Shown here one piece after another: positions 17,131 through 24,813 of a stretch of DNA of 39,408 nucleotides. The notes under the pieces were generated by a model, which worked only from the letters and a program-made list of their open reading frames with translations, made no database searches and had not been told where the DNA came from. A program made the position numbers and the translations under genes. The stretch lies in contig CAMLIA010000015.1 of assembly GCA_946479905.1 (NCBI GenBank), forward strand, positions 1 through 39,408, given 5' to 3'. The DNA comes from an uncultured Frankiales bacterium. Its GTDB lineage: Bacteria; Actinomycetota; Actinomycetes; Mycobacteriales; SCTD01. The stretch's first letter is position 1. Each line of letters begins with the position of its first letter.

Positions 17131-17724
17131 TCACGCGACCTTCGGGACGCGGACCTTGCGAGCCCACGCCATGATCGTGGCGTCGACGGTGGGGAGCCCG
17201 GTCGGGCGACCGTCGCCGGGCGCGGAGAGCGTGATGTTGCCGTAGTCGTTGGAGATCGACAGGGCCCGCTCGTCGGTGCCGGACCAGCCGTCCATCGTGA
17301 GGAGCCAGTGGCGGGCGCCGCGGAGCATCGCCTCGCGCAGGTCCGCGGGCGGCTCGGCGGAGTAGCCGGAGTCGTAGGCGACGGTGATGTTGCCGCGGGT
17401 CGTGGCCGGCCAGACGTACCCCGACGGCTGGTAGAGGTAGCCGGCGTCCAAGAACAGGCCGGCGAGCTCGCCCGGGGTGAGGGCGACGCCGTCGACGGTG
17501 ACCGCGGTGACGACCCGCACGTAGGGGTCGGACAGACGAAGGACGTCGGTCCGGTCGCCGGTGAGCCGCTCAGACTTCCCGACGACGACGAAGGAGGTCT
17601 CGCAGACCCGCTCGACGATCCCGACGATCCAGTCGTGGGCGGCGACGAGACGCGCGTCGGGGAACCGCTGCGTGCTGTCGAGGTCGGGCAGGGCGCGCAG
17701 GTCCGCGCTCGTGAAGTACGGCAT
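17131..17724 (-). CDS. head-tail connector protein (gp6-like adaptor)
   Basis: 197 residues from ATG with GGGAGGG upstream. N-terminus YFTSADLRALPDLDSTQRFPDARL, then a helical bundle with EERVCETS-like text (IVERVCETSFVV), a GNITVAYDSGY strand region and LREAMLRGARHWLLTMDGWS. This is the general form of siphovirus head-completion adaptors that bind beneath the portal. Located between capsid and tail terminator. Confidence 0.65.
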   Translation of the reverse strand: MPYFTSADLRALPDLDSTQRFPDARLVAAHDWIVGIVERVCETSFVVVGKSERLTGDRTDVLRLSDPYVRVVTAVTVDGVALTPGELAGLFLDAGYLYQPSGYVWPATTRGNITVAYDSGYSAEPPADLREAMLRGARHWLLTMDGWSGTDERALSISNDYGNITLSAPGDGRPTGLPTVDATIMAWARKVRVPKVA

Positions 17725-17739
17725 CTGCGCGCCCTCCCG

Positions 17740-17898
17740 TCACTTCTTGCGGGCGGTGGCCCGCTTCGCGGTCGACTTGTCCTCGACCTCGTCGGTGTCG
17801 ACCTTCTTCGCGTCGGCCGTGTCGTCCTCGGGCTGGCCGGCCGGGGCGGTGGAGGCGCCCCGGTTCGACCAGCCCGGCTCGAGGGTGGCGTCAGTCAT
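17740..17898 (-). CDS. small hypothetical protein
   Basis: 52 residues, ATG overlapping the capsid stop (ATGA), so probably translationally coupled to capsid. Composition is disordered and charged: acidic middle (EDDTADAKKVDTDEVEDK) and basic end (STAKRATARKK). No known family; may be a minor head protein. Confidence 0.55.
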   Translation of the reverse strand: MTDATLEPGWSNRGASTAPAGQPEDDTADAKKVDTDEVEDKSTAKRATARKK

Positions 17899-19106
17899 CA
17901 GAAGCCCGTGACCTTGCCGATCGCGCCCGGCCGGTAGACCGCGAGACCGAGGCGCTCCTCGGCGCGCATCGCGACGAGGTTGTTCTTGAAGTCGTCCTCG
18001 TTGCTGTTCGTCATCTCGACCGTGATCCCGGTCCGGCGGAACACCTGCGCGGCGGTCGAGAACGCGCCCACGAGGACGGTGCCCTGCGCCTGCGCCGGCG
18101 TGACGACCACGCGGCAGCCCCACACATCGGGGTTCTCGCCGAGGTTGCCTGAGTCGGTGCTGTTCGCGCCGTTGCCGTAGGCACCGGTGAAGGGCCCGCC
18201 GCCGAAATACTGGTTGTTCGCGTCCTTGTTGAGCCGGATCGTCTTCCAGTCGGTCGGGTGCATGATGATGCCGTCCGGCTCGAGGAACGCGTTCGCGCGG
18301 ATCGCGGAGATCTGCGAGTAGAGCGAGTCCAGCCGGTCGGTCTGCGTCGGCGTGCCGGGCACGGCGACCGCGGTCGCGAGGCCGGTGCGGTTGTTGAGGC
18401 CGCGCAGGTTCGGGGCGGTGCCGTTGCCGTTGAGGAGCTGGTCCTCCTCGGCGAGCTGCACGAACAGCACGAGGCGGCCCTGGATGTAGCCGGACACGTA
18501 CTGCGCGTCGGCGAGCATCTCGTCGGAGACCTTCGCGGTGGTCGCGATCTTGCGGATGGTCTCGGTGACCTGCGCGATCGTGACGTCCGACTGCGGCTTC
18601 GCGGCGCCCTCAGCGACGGTGGCCGCGGCGTTGGTGACCGCGGTCTCCTGCATGTAGATGAGCGTCGGGCCGGAGATGCCGGTGTTCGGCATGAGGTCGG
18701 CGACGGTGAGGCGACGGAACAGCGTCGGGATGACCCCGGCCTGGTAGGTCGGGATGACGGTGCCGGCGCCCTGGCCGGACTGGAGCACGGTCGCCTTGAT
18801 GTCCATGCTCGACGCGAACCGCTCGCCGCCCTTGACGGCGACGACCGCCGACTTGTAGCCGTCGGAGTCCGCGATCTGCTCGTGGAGCGACTTCGCGCCG
18901 GTGGCGGGCTCGCCCTGGTCGCCGGCGAGCGGGTCGCCGTCGACGGCCTGGAGCGCCTTGAGGGAGTCGATCGCGGCCTTGATGTCGGCGTCGCGGCGGT
19001 CGTACTCGTCGCGCTTCTCGCTCCACGTGCGGGAGTCCTTGACGAGGACGTCCTGGTCCTCGACGAGCGCGGAGATCTGGTCCTTGAGACCCTTGATGGT
19101 CGGCAT
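17898..19106 (-). CDS. HK97-fold major capsid protein
   Basis: 402 residues from ATG with AAGGAGGG upstream. Residues 1-~70 are a charged helical delta-domain (IKGLKDQISALVEDQD; YDRRDADIKAAIDSLKALQ) expected to be cleaved during maturation. The remainder has HK97 features: a spine/E-loop region (VIPTLFRRLTVADLMPNTGI), VAEGAAKPQSD followed by IRKIATTAKVSDEML, and the P-domain ending IIMHPTDWKTIRLNKDANNQ and LVAMRAEERLGLAVYRPGAI. It directly follows the protease gene, the canonical order. Confidence 0.93.
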   Translation of the reverse strand: MPTIKGLKDQISALVEDQDVLVKDSRTWSEKRDEYDRRDADIKAAIDSLKALQAVDGDPLAGDQGEPATGAKSLHEQIADSDGYKSAVVAVKGGERFASSMDIKATVLQSGQGAGTVIPTYQAGVIPTLFRRLTVADLMPNTGISGPTLIYMQETAVTNAAATVAEGAAKPQSDVTIAQVTETIRKIATTAKVSDEMLADAQYVSGYIQGRLVLFVQLAEEDQLLNGNGTAPNLRGLNNRTGLATAVAVPGTPTQTDRLDSLYSQISAIRANAFLEPDGIIMHPTDWKTIRLNKDANNQYFGGGPFTGAYGNGANSTDSGNLGENPDVWGCRVVVTPAQAQGTVLVGAFSTAAQVFRRTGITVEMTNSNEDDFKNNLVAMRAEERLGLAVYRPGAIGKVTGF

Positions 19107-19174
19107 CGTGGCCCTCCTTGTGGGTATGCCGATGACCCCGGCGCCGGGCGGCGGCGGGGGAGGGTGAGCTGCTG

Positions 19175-19996
19175 CTAGGCGAGCGCCTTGAGCACGAGCT
19201 CGCGAGCGGCCTGCCAGTCGGGCGCGGCGCTCTTCTCTGACCCCTCATCGGCGGACTCGTCGGCGTCGTCGTCGGCGGCCTCATCGGCGGCGGACTCGGA
19301 GGTGGACTCGTCGGCGGACTGCTCGGTGCCAGAAGTCTTGGGGGTGTCCTCGACGGCCTCAGCCGTGTCGTCGGACTCGGTGGCCGTCTCGTCGTCGTCG
19401 GGGTCAACGGCGGCCTTCTCGTCGGTCGCGTGCGCGTGCTTCGCTCCGCAGGTCGCGCCGAGCGACACGAGGGAGTCGTGGGCGGCCTGGAGCGTCTCGG
19501 CGTCGGCCTTGCTGTTCCGCGCGCCGACCTTCTCGGTGACCGCGGCCAGGCTCTTCGACGACAGCACGACCGCCTCCCGGTTCGACGGGATCGGGGTGAA
19601 GGTGCCGTTGAGGAGCTCGGCGGAGGTCACGTGCGGGACACCCTTTTCGTCCTTCGTCCGCTCCGCCGCCATGAAGGTGACCGACGTCGTGCGGATGTGG
19701 CCCTCGGAGACCAGCGTGCGGACCTCCTGCGCGAGCGGGGTCGAGGCGTAGGTGCCCTTGACCCGCAGCGACCCGTCCTCGGCGTAGTACGGCGTCCCCG
19801 ACCCGACGGTCGTCGTGACGGTCATCCCGTGGTCGATGTCGAACGCGATGTGGTCGGGAAGCGGGTCGAACGCGCGGGCGTCGATCACCTCGCCGTCCCG
19901 GTCGAGCGCGCTGTTCGAGAGAACAACCTCAAAGGCGCCGTTGGGCGACTCGGTCTCAACCTCGGTGACGAGGCCAGCGGCCTTGGTGACGATCAT
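19175..19996 (-). CDS. prohead protease (S78-like) with acidic C-terminal region
   Basis: 273 residues from ATG 19996, overlapping the portal stop (ATGA). Protease half (1-~150): LDRDGEVIDARAFD, His56 in FDIDHGMTV, and Ser105 in IRTTSVTF followed by ELLNGTFTPIPSN, matching the His/Ser catalytic layout of HK97-type prohead proteases. Residues ~155-260 are a long Ser/Asp/Glu/Ala low-complexity region with a short Cys/His stretch (GATCGAKHAHA) and a helical end (DWQAARELVLKALA). The acidic tail could serve as an internal scaffold since no separate scaffold gene is visible. It processes capsid and itself during maturation. Confidence 0.85.
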   Translation of the reverse strand: MIVTKAAGLVTEVETESPNGAFEVVLSNSALDRDGEVIDARAFDPLPDHIAFDIDHGMTVTTTVGSGTPYYAEDGSLRVKGTYASTPLAQEVRTLVSEGHIRTTSVTFMAAERTKDEKGVPHVTSAELLNGTFTPIPSNREAVVLSSKSLAAVTEKVGARNSKADAETLQAAHDSLVSLGATCGAKHAHATDEKAAVDPDDDETATESDDTAEAVEDTPKTSGTEQSADESTSESAADEAADDDADESADEGSEKSAAPDWQAARELVLKALA

Positions 19997-21408
19997 CGGA
20001 TCTCCTTCCGTGCGGCCATGCGGCCGGCCTTGCCCTCGCAGCTCCGGCACAGACCTCGGGTGGACAGCGGGCCCGCGGTCGCGCAGACCCCGCAGGTCTC
20101 GATGACCGCGACCGTGCGGCCGATGACCGCCGGCGCCGCCGGCTGCGCGACCTCCGGTGCCGTGTCCTGCACGTCGTCGGCCGGCTCGGGTGCCTCGGTC
20201 ATCGCCAGCGGCGCGGCGCCCTGGTTGATGTAGAGCACGTCCCCGCCTTCCAGCGGAGGGAGGTTGTCCTGCCGGCGGACCTCGTTGGGGGTCCGCTGGC
20301 CGGAGAAGATTGCCGCCTGGTTGGCCGCCGCCCGCTGCTCGAACGCGCCCCGCATGACCTCGTCGAGAAGGAACTCGGCGTAGAGGTTGCCGCGCGGGTC
20401 GAAGTCGGGGCGGAGCTGCGCGTCGAGCGCGGACTCGAACAGCGCGAGCCGCGGCGCCATAGTGTCGCGGTAGACCGAGCGCATCTGCTCGGTGATGTTC
20501 GAGAACGTCGCCCGGTCGAGGATGTGGACCGCCGGCGGCGGCACGTCGTAGACCGCGCACGCCTCCTCACGGTTCACGTGCCGCGCCTCGATGAACTGCA
20601 TCTGCTCGGCGTTGAGGGGGACCGTGTGCGGGGTCAGCCCCTCCTCTAGGAGCGCGATCTTGCCCCAGTTGTCGACGCCCTGGTGGAGCCCCTTCACGGT
20701 CCGGTCGAGCCGCGCGAAAGCCTGGTCGGACAGGGCACCGGGGGCGGTGAGGACCATGCTCGGCCGGCCGCCGTTCGACCACATCGCCGCCGCCGCACGC
20801 CGCGCCGCGTCCTCGTTAAGGATCGTCTGCCGCAGAGGCTCCAGCCGCGACAGGCCGCGGACTTGGTCGTCGGGGTTGTAGGACTTGAAGTGGACGACGT
20901 CGGTCGAGGGCCACTCGAGGAACCGGTCACCCGCAGCGGAGTACGTGTAGCGGTACATCAGCTCGCCGTCGGACTCGCGGCGGTACGTCGACACGTTCGC
21001 CGGGTGCATCGGCCAGAGCTGCGTCGGCGCGCGACCCGCACGCGGCCGGATCTTGATCCACAGCGCCTCGCCGTAGACCTCGTGGGTCGACACGGTCCAG
21101 AGCCAGAAGAAGAACGGGTCGTGCCGCGGGTTTGGGTTCCGGATCAGCCGCGCGAGCTCGGAGTCCCGGGCCTCGGACCGCGACCCGTCCTCGGCGCGCT
21201 CGTAGACCTTCAACGGCAGCCGCGCGGTCGCGTAGGCGATCTTGTTCACGAGCGCGGAGATCCACGGCTGTGACCGGTAGACCGCGCCGTAGGACGCGAA
21301 CGCGTTCGACAGCGCCAGCCCCGCGGTCGGGTAGAAGTGCCGCTCCCCGACCGACGGCAGACCGTCGCCGAAGTCGACCGGCGCGAGAGATCCGTTGCTC
21401 AGCAGCAA
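19993..21408 (-). CDS. portal protein with C-terminal zinc-binding motif
   Basis: 471 residues from a TTG start (21408) chosen because AGGAGG lies 6 bases upstream. Core resembles HK97-type portals: VYRSQPWISALVNKIAYATA, LPLKVYERAEDG, YGEALWIKIRP, DVVHFKSYNPDD, NWGKIALLEEGLTPH, VPPPAVHILDRATFSNITEQ, LYAEFLLDEVMRG. Portal dodecamers form the DNA entry vertex. Unusual: the last ~35 residues carry CGVC (Cys439, Cys442) and CRSC (Cys454, Cys457), a probable zinc knuckle followed by a basic tail (GKAGRMAARKEIR). This may contact DNA, terminase or protease. Confidence 0.9.
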   Translation of the reverse strand: MLLSNGSLAPVDFGDGLPSVGERHFYPTAGLALSNAFASYGAVYRSQPWISALVNKIAYATARLPLKVYERAEDGSRSEARDSELARLIRNPNPRHDPFFFWLWTVSTHEVYGEALWIKIRPRAGRAPTQLWPMHPANVSTYRRESDGELMYRYTYSAAGDRFLEWPSTDVVHFKSYNPDDQVRGLSRLEPLRQTILNEDAARRAAAAMWSNGGRPSMVLTAPGALSDQAFARLDRTVKGLHQGVDNWGKIALLEEGLTPHTVPLNAEQMQFIEARHVNREEACAVYDVPPPAVHILDRATFSNITEQMRSVYRDTMAPRLALFESALDAQLRPDFDPRGNLYAEFLLDEVMRGAFEQRAAANQAAIFSGQRTPNEVRRQDNLPPLEGGDVLYINQGAAPLAMTEAPEPADDVQDTAPEVAQPAAPAVIGRTVAVIETCGVCATAGPLSTRGLCRSCEGKAGRMAARKEIR

Positions 21409-21418
21409 GACGAACCTC

Positions 21419-21637
21419 CTAGACCCGTTGCATGTAGGCCACGTCAGCGCGTGGGACGAAGACCTGGCCGTCGGCCTTCGTGCGGGACTGGTCAGCGCCG
21501 AGCAGCGACGCGTCGGCGAGGATGAGGGTCCGGTCGTCGACGTCGAGGACGATCCCGTCCCACGTCTGCCCGGCCTTCGTGGTCACGAGGAAGCGGTCGC
21601 GCAGGTACGTCCGGAGCAGCCGGTCAGGTCGCGCCAC
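21419..21637 (-). CDS. small beta-barrel-like protein between terminase and portal
   Basis: 72 residues from a GTG that overlaps the terminase stop (TAGTG). Pattern LRDRFLVTTKAGQTWDGIVL, DVDDRTLILADASLL, DGQVFVPRADVAYMQRV is that of a five-stranded small barrel resembling LSm/Hfq-like or SH3-like folds: a G-x-V-x-x-V-D strand pair and an I-x-x-V end. Small proteins of this type occur between terminase and portal in some actinophages. Role unproved. Confidence 0.6.
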   Translation of the reverse strand: MARPDRLLRTYLRDRFLVTTKAGQTWDGIVLDVDDRTLILADASLLGADQSRTKADGQVFVPRADVAYMQRV

Positions 21638-23133
21638 TAGAGCATCACCACGTCCCGCTCGTCGTAGACCGATGTCGTTGAGGCGTGCCGGGCGCCCCAC
21701 AGCGCGAGCGTCACGGCCTCGAGCATCGACACGTCGCCGTTGCGGCGAGCCCACGCCCACCGATCCCCGACCTTCCGCTGCGACGCCGCCTCGACCGCCG
21801 CGTCCAGCTCAGGGTCCCCGCCATGCGTGAGACCACCCGACACGACCGCGTCGTAGAAGCCAGCGCACGCCGTCACGTAGTCGTCGAGCCCGACAACCGT
21901 GAGCCGAACACCCGCCGCGAGCAGGTCCGGCTCCAAAGCGCCACCCGGACCCTTCCGGTCCAGCACCACCGCGCACCCATGCTCACGCTGGATCCGCGCC
22001 ACCTGCTCCACAACGAAGACCCGATCCACGTCAAGCCGCCGACGCACCACCACCGGATCGCCAGCAGCCCCGGGCACGTGGACCGGGCCGACATGAGGGG
22101 ACGCACCAGAATCCGCCGCGCCCACCGACACCCACACCCGATCCGGGTCCACTGCCACCCCCAGCGCGGCAGGCTTCCCCGGCCTCGAGCTCGACCGCCG
22201 CAACGGCCAGTCCGGCATCACACCGGCGACCTTGCTCGAGTCGTCCCAAATCCCCAGCCCCTCGCGGAGGAAGGACTCGGGGCCGAGTTTCTTCCGCATC
22301 CGCAGGATCGCCTCGCGCGGCGTGTCCTCCGGGAAGGACGGGTTGGCCCGCGCGACCTGCTCCCAATCGTGGGCGCCCAACGGCGCCGGCAGCGGCGTCG
22401 GGACGAAGCCGGGGTCCGCACCGAACTCGATCCAGCACGTGTCCGCGTCCTCGCCGGCGAGCGCCTCGGCCCGCATGCGGGTGAAGACCTCGCCGGGGTC
22501 CTTCGGCTTGGGCGGCGTACCCATGAACAGCAGCAGCGCCCCGGTGTCCTGCCGCGACTGGTTGGTCGCCGGGATGATGTCGTCCAGCGCGTTCTCGGTG
22601 AGGATCTGCGCCTCGTCGAACACCACCACGTCGACCTCGTCGAAGCCACGACCGAAGCCACGCTCGCGAGCACCGAACAGGATCCGCGACCCGTTCGTGA
22701 AGACGATCGACTCCTCACCGGAGCCGAGCACGACCTTGAGGATCAGCGGCGCGATCTTCCGCCGCCGCGCGAACGCCTGCATCTTGCCGAAGGTCTCCTC
22801 GGCCGTCCGCGACCGGTGCGCCGTCCACACCACGGTCAGGTTCGGCCGCAGCAGACACAACGCGAACACGATCGCGCCGACGAGGAAAGTCTTGCCGACC
22901 TGCCGCGGGATACTCAGACCGGTGCCACCGATCGTCGCCGCGTACTTCCCGTCGTCGCGCTTCGCCAGGATCAGCCGGCCGACCACGACCTGCCACCACC
23001 GGAACAGAATCCCGAGCTCGCGGCACTTCTCCTCGACGTCGCGCCACCCCGTCGAGACCACACCCGCAGGCGGGCGGACCTCCCGCGCGACCTCAGACAG
23101 CCGAGGCGTCGAAGGCTTCGTCGCCGCCGGCAC
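21637..23133 (-). CDS. terminase large subunit
   Basis: 498 residues from a GTG with GAGGAG upstream. ATPase: Walker A SIPRQVGKT (~74-82), Walker B VDVVVFDEAQ (~168-176), coupling motif LLFMGTPPKPKDP (~202-213). The nuclease half holds candidate metal-binding acids in LGVAVDPDRVW, CAVVLDRKGPGG and DPELDAAVEAA. It cuts and pumps genome DNA into the prohead. From about 22.2 kb leftward the codon choice shifts to T- and G-ending codons (GTT, GGT, CGG, GTG), unlike the C-ending style of the ATPase half, hinting at a mosaic gene. Lies behind a small packaging-type gene and overlaps it. Confidence 0.93.
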   Translation of the reverse strand: MPAATKPSTPRLSEVAREVRPPAGVVSTGWRDVEEKCRELGILFRWWQVVVGRLILAKRDDGKYAATIGGTGLSIPRQVGKTFLVGAIVFALCLLRPNLTVVWTAHRSRTAEETFGKMQAFARRRKIAPLILKVVLGSGEESIVFTNGSRILFGARERGFGRGFDEVDVVVFDEAQILTENALDDIIPATNQSRQDTGALLLFMGTPPKPKDPGEVFTRMRAEALAGEDADTCWIEFGADPGFVPTPLPAPLGAHDWEQVARANPSFPEDTPREAILRMRKKLGPESFLREGLGIWDDSSKVAGVMPDWPLRRSSSRPGKPAALGVAVDPDRVWVSVGAADSGASPHVGPVHVPGAAGDPVVVRRRLDVDRVFVVEQVARIQREHGCAVVLDRKGPGGALEPDLLAAGVRLTVVGLDDYVTACAGFYDAVVSGGLTHGGDPELDAAVEAASQRKVGDRWAWARRNGDVSMLEAVTLALWGARHASTTSVYDERDVVML

Positions 23134-23392
23134 GCTTCGTCTCCTCGGCCGCCTCCTGCGCGATCGTCGCCAGGCGAGCCTCCTCGTCGCGGATCAGCGC
23201 GTGGAGCTTGTTGAGCTCGTTGTTGAACTGCGGCCGCGTGTTCTCCGCTGCCGTCGTCAACGCCTCGGCGATGAGCCGCCGCTGCGCGAGAAGCATGTCC
23301 AGCACGTCGCCCGACTCGACCGCCTCGAGCAGAGACGGCGGTGCCGCGCGGCGCTCGTCCTCGGAGACGGCGCGCAGGGGCTTCTTCGGCAT
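23093..23392 (-). CDS. putative terminase small subunit
   Basis: 99 residues from ATG 23392, preceded by GAGAGGAG; it overlaps the terminase start by ~40 bases. Helical throughout: SLLEAVESGDVLDMLLAQRR, LIAEALTTAAENTRPQF, LNKLHALIRDEEARLATIAQ. The SGDxxDxLxxxRxLIAxAL pattern with a long helix is common for small proteins directly before actinophage large terminases. A helix-turn-helix is not obvious, so the small-subunit role rests mainly on position. Confidence 0.65.
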   Translation of the reverse strand: MPKKPLRAVSEDERRAAPPSLLEAVESGDVLDMLLAQRRLIAEALTTAAENTRPQFNNELNKLHALIRDEEARLATIAQEAAEETKRAGGDEAFDASAV

Positions 23393-23438
23393 CGTGCGCT
23401 CCTCTCGGGAGGGGGGAGGGGGTGTCATGGATAGAGGA

Positions 23439-23467
23439 GCGAGACTCGGGGGTCTCGCTGGTCTCGC
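23439..23467. repeat. inverted and direct GTCTCGC repeats, possible packaging or regulatory site
   Basis: GCGAGAC (23439-23445) and GTCTCGC (23452-23458) form a 7-bp inverted repeat with a 6-base loop, and a further GGTCTCGC follows at 23460-23467. The site is in the ~100-base gap between the small terminase and the HNH gene, where cohesive-end or terminase-binding sites commonly lie. A short terminator is an alternative. Confidence 0.35.
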
Positions 23468-23494
23468 GGTGTAGGGATCTGACCCACCCCCGGC

Positions 23495-24007
23495 CTAGGC
23501 GACGTTGTCGATGCGTGGTCGTCGGCCGCCGTTGGCGAGTGCTGCGATCGTGTCGTGCTCGGACCAGAAGCCGCGCTCGCGCAGCGCGTCGGATCGACGT
23601 TGCAAGCTGCGAGCGGTGTTGCAGCCGTAGCAGGAAGGTACGAGGTTCTCGAACCGGTTGTCCGCGCCGTCGTGGTTGAGGTGGTCGACGACGAGGCAGT
23701 CGGGCTGCCCCTTCGCCACCCAGTCAACCGGTGTGCGGCACCAGTGGCAGGGGTGAGGACCGGGGCCGATCTCGTCGTAGAGCACCTTGCGGTGGACGTA
23801 GACCGATCCGTTCTTGTTGACCAGCGGGTGACCGGGTGCGCTCACGCGGCGGTAGCGACGGCCGAGGCTCACGCCCTGCTCGTGCCGCGCCGTCTTGTCG
23901 GGCGAGCCGTGGCGGTAGACGCGGTGGTAGTGCATGGCGCACAGCGCCGCGCCGGTAGAGCGGAGCGGCTTGTCGCAGCCGTCGATGGTGCAGGTAGCGT
24001 CCGTCAT
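23495..24007 (-). CDS. HNH endonuclease with N-terminal zinc finger
   Basis: 170 residues from ATG 24007, preceded by GAGGGG at 6 bases; an in-frame ATG nine codons upstream lacks such a site. N-terminus CTIDGCDKPLRSTG followed by LCAMHYHRVYRHG is a small zinc finger. The HNH core is CHWCRTPVDW, then LVVDHLNHDGADNRFENL and VPSCYGCNTARS, with the His-Asn-His residues and two CxxC zinc pairs. Could be a free-standing homing nuclease or assist terminase cutting; being next to terminase and a second HNH gene favours a packaging link but does not prove it. Confidence 0.85.
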   Translation of the reverse strand: MTDATCTIDGCDKPLRSTGAALCAMHYHRVYRHGSPDKTARHEQGVSLGRRYRRVSAPGHPLVNKNGSVYVHRKVLYDEIGPGPHPCHWCRTPVDWVAKGQPDCLVVDHLNHDGADNRFENLVPSCYGCNTARSLQRRSDALRERGFWSEHDTIAALANGGRRPRIDNVA

Positions 24008-24034
24008 GTCAGACCCCTCATCCGGGTATGGCAA

Positions 24035-24064
24035 GACCCCCGGAGGCTGCTACCTGCGGGGGTC
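24035..24064 (-). terminator. stem-loop between the two HNH genes
   Basis: GACCCCCG (24035-24042) pairs with CGGGGGTC (24057-24064), an 8-bp GC stem with a 14-base loop, in a ~79-base gap between two leftward HNH genes. No T-tract follows. It could terminate or attenuate early transcription before the structural operon. Confidence 0.45.
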
Positions 24065-24086
24065 GTCTACTTGGTGGTGTGGGCGC

Positions 24087-24332
24087 CTAGAGCACCCACC
24101 GCGGCACCGCGCGGGAGGCGGCGGCGTTGCGGCGTGGTGCGCCGCGGTTGCACTTGCGGCACTCGGGTCCGCGGTACTTGGTCTTGTCGATGTCGTCGTG
24201 GCCGAGGTCCCACAGGCAGCCGGGCGGGAGCCAGGTGCCGCAGCGCCAGCACCATGCTTGGCCGGCGTCGACGATCGCGGCCCACCGCTTGCGCTCTTGC
24301 TGGTGGGCGTAGCGGTACTGCGGCTTGCTCAC
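24087..24332 (-). CDS. small HNH endonuclease (packaging-associated type)
   Basis: 81 residues, ATG start overlapping the upstream gene (ATGA). Core: ERKRWAAIVDAGQAWCWRCG, LWDLGHDDIDKTKYRGP, ECRKCNRGAPRRNAA. This has the CxxC pairs, the central DLGHDD (HNH histidine) and the CxxCN that define small phage HNH proteins encoded just before terminase. Related proteins in other phages stimulate terminase cutting at cohesive ends; that role here is inferred from family and position. Confidence 0.8.
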   Translation of the reverse strand: MSKPQYRYAHQQERKRWAAIVDAGQAWCWRCGTWLPPGCLWDLGHDDIDKTKYRGPECRKCNRGAPRRNAAASRAVPRWVL

Positions 24333-24628
24333 GGCTCGGTGGCGATCTGCTGCCGCATGTCGAGGAGGAGGTTCTCGAGGGCGCGGATGGGGTCGCGGTG
24401 TCGTTGGACGCGGACGAGCTCGGCGAGGCGGAGCATGTCGTCGATTGCGTGGAGGACGAGGGCTTCGGTGGGTGTGGGTGTGAGGGTGTCGGTCACGGGC
24501 TCACCTGCCTCGGAGACGACGAGAGCCCGGGCCGGTGTGGCCTCGGGCTCGTGCCGACTTTCGGGGTCGCCGATGTCGGTGCAAGGAGTGTCGCACATCG
24601 TTGGGCGGGGTGGTAGCACAACGGTCAT
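24329..24628 (-). CDS. hypothetical protein; start uncertain
   Basis: 99 residues if read from ATG 24628 (ATGA overlap with the previous gene). An alternative GTG at 24496 gives 55 residues (VTDTLTPTPTEALVLHAIDD onward), has AGGTGAG upstream, and would leave the 24523-24550 hairpin as non-coding. The C-terminal part is helical (LVLHAIDDMLRLAELVRVQR; IRALENLLLDMRQQIATEP). The N-terminal 44 residues are low-complexity and may not be translated. No known family. Confidence 0.5.
   Translation of the reverse strand: MTVVLPPRPTMCDTPCTDIGDPESRHEPEATPARALVVSEAGEPVTDTLTPTPTEALVLHAIDDMLRLAELVRVQRHRDPIRALENLLLDMRQQIATEP
24523..24550. terminator. possible terminator hairpin
   Basis: GAGCCCG (24523-24529) pairs with CGGGCTC (24544-24550), extended inward by GGCC/GGCC with a single-base bulge around a GGTGT loop: an 11-pair GC hairpin. 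If the downstream gene starts at GTG 24496 this is intergenic and may separate early from late transcription. Confidence 0.4.
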
Positions 24629-24813
24629 GTCGTCGTGTCGGACCCCGTCGATCCGGGCGGAAAGAGCAGAAGGATGTCGTCGGCCAGGTCGATGGCGCGC
24701 TCACTAGTGGAGCAGGTGCGCGAGTGCGGTTCGTTGCTGAACATCTGACACCGGCAGTCCTGCCTCACCTCGGGCAGCAGCATCTCGATCAGCGCCTCGC
24801 GCTTGTTAGCCAC
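24625..24813 (-). CDS. small hypothetical protein (cysteine-containing)
   Basis: 62 residues from GTG 24813, preferred over GTG 24825 because it lies at the same distance from the repeated start-associated element as the starts of neighbouring genes. VANKREALIEMLLPEVRQDC, RCQMFSNEPHSRTCSTSERA, then LADDILLLFPPGST. Three cysteines (CRC, C). Unknown function. Confidence 0.5.
   Translation of the reverse strand: MANKREALIEMLLPEVRQDCRCQMFSNEPHSRTCSTSERAIDLADDILLLFPPGSTGSDTTT

Noticed and set aside
23495..24332. HNH genes as parts of an intron or intein
   Set aside because: Terminase is uninterrupted and no splice-like boundaries were seen around the HNH genes.
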